From assembly GCA_012032215.1 (NCBI GenBank), contig JAAURO010000013.1, forward strand, positions 1-14,225: DNA of 14,225 nucleotides. Direction: 5' to 3'. How positions within the stretch are numbered: the first letter of the stretch is position 1; each line of letters opens with the position of its first letter. Position numbers and translations under genes: made by a program. The stretch is from Limnobacter sp. Its GTDB lineage: Bacteria; Pseudomonadota; Gammaproteobacteria; Burkholderiales; Burkholderiaceae_B. The notes under the pieces were generated by a model. It worked only from the letters and a program-made list of their open reading frames with translations, did no database searches and had not been told where the DNA came from. This document shows, piece by piece, positions 7,534-14,225 of the stretch.

Positions 7534-8224
7534 CCTGTCCGATCTGGATGTCAAACAACTCCTCAAGCAGGTACACACTGCCAGCAAGGAGCAGCGCATT
7601 GCGTTTGCTGGTGTGCTGGCTGGCGTTTGCATATTGGGGTTTGCCGCTTTGGACTGGTGGCCCAGGCTGCGTCAGGCAGAACAGCTTGAAATGCAGATTG
7701 TGGATTCAATGGGCAAGCTGGAAGTAAACGCCAAGCAGGTAAAAAGCCAGTTTGAGAACCAGCGTGAACTGGAAATTTTGCGTATGGTGTTGCCCGAACT
7801 GATTATTGCGTTTCCCAAAGAAGAGCAAATTCCCGCTTTGCTGGAAAATGTGTACAGCGCTTTACAGGGCGATGCAATTGATTTGAACCTGTTCAAGCCA
7901 CAAACCAGCCAAGCGCAGGAAGCCTACACCCGGGTGCCCGTAAAACTAGAGCTGAACGGGGGCGCGCAGGCGGTTTCTCGCATTCCCAATATTTTGGGCG
8001 GTCTGAGCCGACGCATTAACCTGACCGACTTCACGCTCACCTGGGACAACGAACGGAAAATCTGGCGTCTTGCCGGCGATTTGGTGGCCTTTGCCCAGCC
8101 GCGTACGGATGTGGTTGCAGGCGCAGCCGACTCGCTGGCAAGTCCTGCCAACGGCACGGGAACCCCTTCCAAGAGCGGCGCAAGTGCCCAAGGGACTATT
8201 GTCCCCATGAGAACCGGAGGCTGA
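7520..8224 (+). CDS. pilO: type IV pilus inner-membrane protein PilO
   Basis: Partner of PilN in the periplasmic part of the alignment complex, and contact for PilP. The 234 residues show a short cytoplasmic start, a membrane helix at about 28-48 (IAFAGVLAGVCILGFAALDWW), a coiled-coil region and the C-terminal ferredoxin-like domain. The last ~40 residues form a Gly/Ser/Ala/Pro-rich tail (ASPANGTGTPSKSGASAQG) that looks disordered and exceeds the core domain. The gene starts within pilN and stops one base before the pilP start region. Confidence 0.9.
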   Translation: MLDIDLSDLDVKQLLKQVHTASKEQRIAFAGVLAGVCILGFAALDWWPRLRQAEQLEMQIVDSMGKLEVNAKQVKSQFENQRELEILRMVLPELIIAFPKEEQIPALLENVYSALQGDAIDLNLFKPQTSQAQEAYTRVPVKLELNGGAQAVSRIPNILGGLSRRINLTDFTLTWDNERKIWRLAGDLVAFAQPRTDVVAGAADSLASPANGTGTPSKSGASAQGTIVPMRTGG

Positions 8225-8225
8225 C

Positions 8226-8738
8226 ATGCTGGATTCCCTAAAAACCGCCCTGGCTTTTTTACCGCTGGCCGCTTTCAGTTCTGCAGCTGATGTACATGGC
8301 CCGCAACTGGAGTCCATTCTTGCTTCGGTGCATGAAGCCCAGGTGGCTATTTCACAGCCCGTGGCTGTGGAATCGGTGCCGATTAATCTCGACACCATTT
8401 TGCCGCCTGTTCTTACAGAAGGGCAATTGCCTCCCATTTCCGGCCGTTTGCTGGACAAACCCAATTCCAGCCAGATACAAACCGCAGAGGGTTCAGAAGT
8501 GCGTGCTGCCGAGCACATTCAGCTGCTGGGCATTGTGCAAAACGGCCTTCAGCGTGTGGCGGTTATCAACGATGGCACCCAGGAGCGCATTGTGGGCATG
8601 GGCAGTTTTGTACTGGACGCATACAAAGTAGTGGGCATAGGGTCGCGCAGCATCAGGCTGGCAGCTCTGAGTGCCCAAAGAGAAGGTTTAAAGCCGCTGG
8701 AAATACAGATGTTCGAGGAAGAAGGAAAAACACCATGA
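8226..8738 (+). CDS. pilP: type IV pilus protein PilP, without lipobox
   Basis: PilP bridges the PilN/PilO complex to the secretin PilQ in the periplasm. The 170 residues include the expected extended N-terminal region and the C-terminal beta domain (HIQLLGIVQNGLQRVAVIND to the end). Most PilPs are lipoproteins with a lipobox cysteine. Here the export signal reads LAFLPLAAFSSAADVHG and holds no cysteine, so it resembles a signal-peptidase I site (SSA/AD) and a soluble product. The start is ATG 8226, with a strong GGAGG at 8216-8220. The stop overlaps the pilQ start (ATGA). Confidence 0.9.
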   Translation: MLDSLKTALAFLPLAAFSSAADVHGPQLESILASVHEAQVAISQPVAVESVPINLDTILPPVLTEGQLPPISGRLLDKPNSSQIQTAEGSEVRAAEHIQLLGIVQNGLQRVAVINDGTQERIVGMGSFVLDAYKVVGIGSRSIRLAALSAQREGLKPLEIQMFEEEGKTP

Positions 8739-11345
8739 ACAAAGCCGTACTCGTAAAAAAGAAATGGTTGACCCTGATCGCAGCAGCGGCAATGGGAATG
8801 ACCAGTCAAGACGCCTTGGCGTTGAAGCTGGAACAGGCTTTGGTTGTTCAATTGCCAGATAGAACCGAATTGCATTTGCGCTTTGACCAGGACATTCCCG
8901 ATTCCGTGCTGACTTTTCGCACGGGCGAACCGCAAGTTCAGATTATTGATTTTCCCCTTGAACTGGCCAATGACAAAATAGACCTGACCGGCCAGGTGGC
9001 TGCCTTGCCAGGCGGATTGCGCCTGCAAACCAAAGACCGCCACACCAAGATTGAGTTCAGCGTGCCCGAAAACCAGGAAGTGCAACGCATTGTGTCTGGC
9101 AAGGGCATGATTTTCCGCATCGGAGGAAAGCCCTTGGTGTCCGGGGTAAAACTTGCTTCGGCCAAAAATGCGGTACTGGCCAAGCCAATACCAGAGCCCA
9201 AAGCCGAAGCCAAGCCGGAAATTATTCTCGCCAAAGCCGGGTCGGCGCCCGTGGTAGCAGCCGCAACCGAAAAGGCTTTAACTCCAGCAGTAGACTTCAG
9301 CCTGCAATCGCTGAACGTAGAAGAAAACAACGATTACACCGCACTGGTGCTGCAGTTTAACCAAGGCCCAAATCAGAATGCGATTAAATCGTACAGCCTG
9401 ATGCATGCCAAACAGTATGTGCTGGATTTTCCCTCGTTAATCGATGCCTCTCAGACACTGAAGCTTTCCGGCGAAAGCCGCATAGAAAACTACAACCTCT
9501 TTAAAACCGACACGCGCAGCCGCATGGTGCTCAATCTGAAAGACAACTACCAGGTGGATCCGGTTTTTGGAGAGACAGAGTTGCGCCTCATGTTCGAGGC
9601 CCCAAACCGTATGAAGCCAATTCAAAAACCATGCTGCAAGATGCCGCCACATCGCCGATCATGAAAGTGGCCATGAAAGAAGAAATGGCACAAACAGAAG
9701 CACTCAAGCAAGCAAAACCCTACACCGGCCCAGCCCTGATGAACGCTTCTGTGGCAGAAAAAGGCGAGCAAGGCGAGGTGATCACCCTGACTTTCACCCA
9801 AAGCGATTTTGAAACCATTTCCGAGCAAAAAGACAGCAAGCTGCGCGTGCGCATACGCGGCGGCAAACTGGGCGAACTGGGGCAAGAACAAACTCTGAAA
9901 GGCACAAAAACCTTCACAACGGCACGTCTATACCAAGGCGGACAAAGCCTCAACCTGCTGCTCGACCTGAAAGACGCTACCTATGTAATCACCAAACAAG
10001 GCAATGCCTTGCAAATTGCCCTGAACCAGGCAGAGAAAAAGCTGCCCGAAGTGGTAAACGCCCCGCAGGACAGCGTGTACGGCATGCAAACCGGGTACTC
10101 CTCCAGCCTGCCCAATGGTGTTTCTTATGACAGCCCCTACAAAGGCAAGCCGATTACCCTGAGCTTTAAAGACGCAGACATTCGCACCGTGATGCAGGTG
10201 TTTGCCGACTTCACCGATTTAAATCTGGTGTTAAGCGATGGCGTAACCGGCAAGGCCACCGTGCACCTCAAAGAAATACCGTGGGATCAGGCGCTCGATA
10301 TCGTCATGCGCTCTAAAAACCTCGTGGCCCGCTATTCTGGCAAAGTGCTGCTGATTTCCACCGCCCAGGATGCAGCCGCACAGGCAGACCGCAGCTCGGT
10401 GGGACAATTCAGGGACGAACTCGACCCGCTGGTGGTACGCAGTTTCGACATCAGCTACCAGTCCACCGATGCCTTGGGCAAATTGCTGCTCGACCCCACC
10501 AAAAACCTGATATCCAGCCGGGGTTCCGTAATTACCGACGAGCGCACCAGTCAACTGATTGTGGAAGACACCGCAGCGCGCGTCCAAAAAGTAGCCAAGC
10601 TCATTGAACAGCTGGACAAAGCTGCACCCCAGGTCATGATTGAAGCCCGCGTGATATTGGCCGACAAAAACACCTCGCGTGAACTGGAAGCTTCCATACG
10701 GGCCGGAGCAAGGGCCTTGCCGGGTCAAACCGATTCCACCCTGATTGGCAGCATCCCCGTAGATTTTGGCAACCGTGAATTCATCGACTCCACCCGCGGA
10801 GCCGACACCAACGCGGCCTACACCATTTTCAACAAAAGTGGCAGCCGCTTTTTGAACATTCGCCTGCGCGCTCTGGAGCAAAGCAGCAAAATCAAAACCG
10901 TATCCAATCCCAAAGTGGTTACTACCAACAAACAGGCTGCCCTGATTGAACAAGGCACGGAAATTCCCTACCAGGTAGCCACCAGCAGCGGTGCCACCTC
11001 TACCGAGTTCCGCGAGGCCAACCTCAAGCTGGAAGTAACCCCGCAAATCACGCCCGATGGCTCGATCATGCTGGATGTGGATGTGTCCAAAGATTCCGTG
11101 GGCCAGCAAACCGCTCAGGGGCTTGCCATCAACACCCGGCATGTTAAACCCGTGTCAGCGTGGCCGATGGCGGAACCGTAGTGCTTGGCGGTATTCTGGA
11201 AAAATCAGACACCAAAAGCAGCGACAAAGTGCCATTTCTGGGAGACATCCCGATTTTGGGATACCTGTTCAAGGGAACCAGCGATTCTGCCGAAGAAGCT
11301 GAACTGTTAATCTTCATTACCCCAGTGATTGTTCAGGGAAGTTAA
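8735..11345 (+). CDS. pilQ: type IV pilus secretin PilQ, two frameshifts
   Basis: Outer-membrane secretin through which the pilus passes. Two one-base deletions split it. One is in the C run 9600-9603 (EAPKPYEANSKTMLQDA reads on in the next frame). The other is in the A run 11146-11148 (HVKTRVSVADGGTVVLGG is restored). Repaired, it has about 870 residues, longer than most PilQ proteins. In order there are a signal peptide (1-30, ending TSQDALA), AMIN domain 1 (30-130), a Lys/Pro/Ala linker, AMIN-like 2 (186-290) and AMIN-like 3 (331-430). These are followed by the secretin/TonB short N-terminal domain (PITLSFKDADIRTVMQVF, about 472-532), a NolW-type N1 domain (565-630) and the secretin barrel ending VPFLGDIPILGYLFKG...LLIFITPVIV. 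The ribosome binding site is AAGGA at 8722-8726. It overlaps pilP by four bases. Confidence 0.93.
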
Positions 11346-11371
11346 GCAGACAGGAAACCTCCAGCTTGTCG

Positions 11372-11426
11372 TACAATGCACTGATTGAATTCATACAAAT
11401 CGGTTGTGAGCAATCAGTGCATCGTA
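11372..11426 (+). promoter_or_regulatory. inverted repeat around the aroK start
   Basis: ATGCACTGATTG (11376-11387) is the exact reverse complement of CAATCAGTGCAT (11411-11422). After one mismatch (11375/11423), three more pairs follow (TAC 11372-11374 with GTA 11424-11426). The 23-base loop carries the GTG start of aroK, the downstream arm encodes the first AroK codons, and the TTG alternative start lies in the upstream arm. In mRNA this could form a stem-loop affecting aroK translation. There is no T run, so it is not a simple terminator. A TACAAT (11372-11377) resembling a -10 box overlaps the left arm without a clear -35. Confidence 0.45.
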
Positions 11427-11935
11427 TTAATCGGCATGATGGGCGCGGGCAAAAGCACCGTAGGCAAAGCCTTGGCCAAATTCCTAGGGTGGGACTTCTG
11501 CGACATCGACCACATGGTTGAAAAATCAACCGGCGTAAGCATTCCCACCATCTTCGAGATCGAAGGCGAAGACGGGTTCCGCAAGCGTGAAACCACCGCG
11601 CTGGAAAACTTTGAAGGTGCCACGCACTGTGTGCTGGCTACCGGCGGTGGCATCGTACTGGCCCCGAAAAATCGCCCCCTGCTTAAAAAAACCGGCAAAG
11701 TGGTTTTTTTAAAAGCCTCGGCGCACGATGTGTATCAGCGCACCCGCCTGGATCGCAACCGCCCTTTGCTTCAAGACCCAGACCCCCACAAAAAAATCCG
11801 CGAACTGCTGGCCTTCCGCACCCCCCTTTACAAAGGCATTGCCGACCTAACCATAGAAACCGGCAGGCAGCCTGTTCACACCATTGTGCAGAAAATCTGC
11901 ACTGCCTTACACCTTCAGCCACCCACCTTGCACCC

Positions 11936-11939
<4 letters not shown>
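11406..11939 (+). CDS. aroK: shikimate kinase
   Basis: Phosphorylates shikimate with ATP in the fifth step of the shikimate pathway to chorismate, in the cytoplasm. The 177 residues are of family length. Motifs: Walker A GMMGAGKST (10-18), DID (33-35), the shikimate-binding FRKRET (58-63), TGGG (79-82) and the lid RNRPLL (117-122). I chose the GTG at 11406 because SNQCIVLIGMMGAGK is the usual family start. A TTG at 11385 would add seven residues and lies just after an in-frame stop at 11382-11384. Neither start has a good ribosome binding site. It follows pilQ by 60 bases and overlaps aroB by ATGA, the classical betaproteobacterial pilQ-aroK-aroB order. Confidence 0.93.
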
Positions 11940-13055
<1,116 letters not shown>

Positions 13056-13059
<4 letters not shown>

Positions 13060-14186
13060 GAGACCCAGAAGCCACCCTGGCCCCTTACGCCGTTACCTCC
13101 ACAGGCAGCCGCGGGCGCGAACACCCCGAAAGCCCGCCCAGCGGTGGGCGCACCGAGTTTCAGCGCGACCGCGACCGCATTATTCACAGTGCAGCATTCC
13201 GGCGCCTGGAATACAAAACCCAGGTGTTTGTAAACACCGAAGGCGATTTGTACCGCACCCGCCTGACCCACAGCCTGGAAGTGGCGCAAATTGCCCGCTC
13301 CATTGCCCGCTACCTGGGTCTGAACGAAGAACTCACCGAAGCCGTAGCCCTGGCGCACGACTTGGGGCACACACCCTTCGGACACGCCGGGCAGGATGCC
13401 TTGCATGCCTGCATGAAAGACCACGGCGGCTTCGAGCACAACCTGCAATCGCTGCGCGTGGTCGATGTTCTGGAAGAAAAATACGCCACCTTCGATGGTC
13501 TGAATTTGTGCTTTGAAACCCGCGAAAGCATACTCAAGCACTGTTCCACCCCGAACGCCAGGCTGCTTGGCCCGGTGGCCGCCCGTTTTCTGGAAAACCG
13601 CCGCCCTGTGCTGGAAGCGCAAATTACCAATCTGGCCGATGAAATTGCCTACAACAACCACGACATGGACGATGGCCTGCGCTCAGGACTCCTTACCCTA
13701 GAACAAGCCGTGGAAGTGCCTCTGTTCAAGCGCCACTTTGACCGTGTCTACAACCAGCACCCCGGCTTGGCGCAACGCCGCGTAGTACACGAAACCGTGC
13801 GCGGTGTAATTAACGCCTTGGTCATGGACTTGCTGGAAGAAACCGCCCGCCGCATCCGTGAATACAACCCCAGCAGCGTTGCCGATGTGCAAAAAGCCCC
13901 CCTGCTTGCAGGCTTTGGTGAGGAAATGGCCGAGCTTAACCGTGCACTGAAACAGTTTTTGCGTAAAAGCTTGTACCAGCACTATCAGGTGCTGCGTGCC
14001 ACACGCAAGGCAGATTTGGTAATTACCGATTTGTTTACGGTGTTTATGCAAGACCCCCGCCTGCTGCCCCCGCAATTCAAGGCCCGCGCAGAAAAAGACA
14101 CCGCACGCGCCATTGCCGATTACATTGCCGGTATGACCGACCGCTATGCCACCCAAGAGCACAAAAAGTTGACTGTCCCTACATAG
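13056..14186 (+). CDS. dgt: dGTP triphosphohydrolase (dGTPase-like HD protein)
   Basis: HD-superfamily enzyme that hydrolyses dGTP, and in this type-2 subgroup possibly other dNTPs, to the nucleoside and triphosphate. The 376 residues are intact. The N-terminal signature [20 protein letters not shown] (32-51) and KTQVF are typical. HD ligands are H72 ([10 protein letters not shown]), H101-D102 ([14 protein letters not shown]) and D195 ([12 protein letters not shown]). The start ATG 13056 has AAGGA at 13045-13049 and overlaps the aroB stop (ATGA), so it is coupled to the aro genes. Because of the extra C near the end of aroB, an uninterrupted frame from 12408 runs into dgt, but this is not a real fusion. 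No terminator is seen in the 39 bases left after the stop. Confidence 0.93.
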
Positions 14187-14200
14187 CAGCAACGCCTCTT

Positions 14201-14225
14201 AAGGAACCTCTGATCAACTACTTGT
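14201..14225. other. possible insertion-sequence terminal repeat at window edge
   Basis: The sequence after dgt, AAGGAACCTCTGATCAAC, resembles the GGAACCTCTGA-type ends that I associate with some insertion sequences in proteobacteria. Only the last ~25 bases are present, so neither a transposase nor the opposite repeat can be seen. It may be plain intergenic DNA. Confidence 0.15.

Noticed and set aside
10231..11142. 303-codon minus-strand frame inside pilQ
   Set aside because: Shadow of the conserved secretin domain on the other strand.

Overview
The window reads as ordinary chromosomal core DNA from a betaproteobacterium, most likely order Burkholderiales. The evidence is the order mrcA (divergent) - pilMNOPQ - aroK - aroB - dgt, a DksA with the one-cysteine finger common in that class, and a CobW-family GTPase directly before dksA. 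A Limnobacter-like origin is only a guess.

Layout. Positions 1-580 are AT-rich and poorly coding. They hold what looks like the 3' end of an unrecognised gene and a tiny lipoprotein gene with a good ribosome binding site and a one-base frameshift. A metallo-beta-lactamase-fold hydrolase (581-1599), a CobW/COG0523 GTPase (1675-2661) and dksA (2713-3136) follow on the plus strand and end at a GC-rich hairpin. The bifunctional penicillin-binding protein 1A gene mrcA runs back on the minus strand (3257-5761). From its divergent upstream region a tightly packed plus-strand operon begins: pilM, pilN, pilO, pilP and pilQ (type IV pilus alignment complex and outer-membrane secretin), then aroK and aroB (shikimate pathway) and dgt (dGTP triphosphohydrolase). 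Most junctions overlap by a few bases (ATGA). The last ~40 bases after dgt hold no gene and may touch an insertion-sequence end.

The most striking feature is the condition of the sequence. Five genes (lipoprotein, MBL hydrolase, dksA, pilQ, aroB) are broken by nine single-base indels in all. Eight look like deletions, mostly in or beside short homopolymers, and one is an inserted C. Protein similarity continues smoothly across each break, and neighbouring genes of similar length are intact. Sequencing or assembly error is therefore far more likely than gene decay. One consequence is a false AroB-Dgt fusion frame. Broken genes are reported here as single full-length genes with the break positions.

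I found no CRISPR array, tRNA, rRNA, complete mobile element or convincing new system. Worth a second look are a 12-bp inverted repeat around the aroK start, a PilP without a lipobox cysteine, a PilQ that appears to carry three AMIN-like repeats, a PilM lacking recognisable nucleotide-binding loops, and the CobW-DksA pairing.
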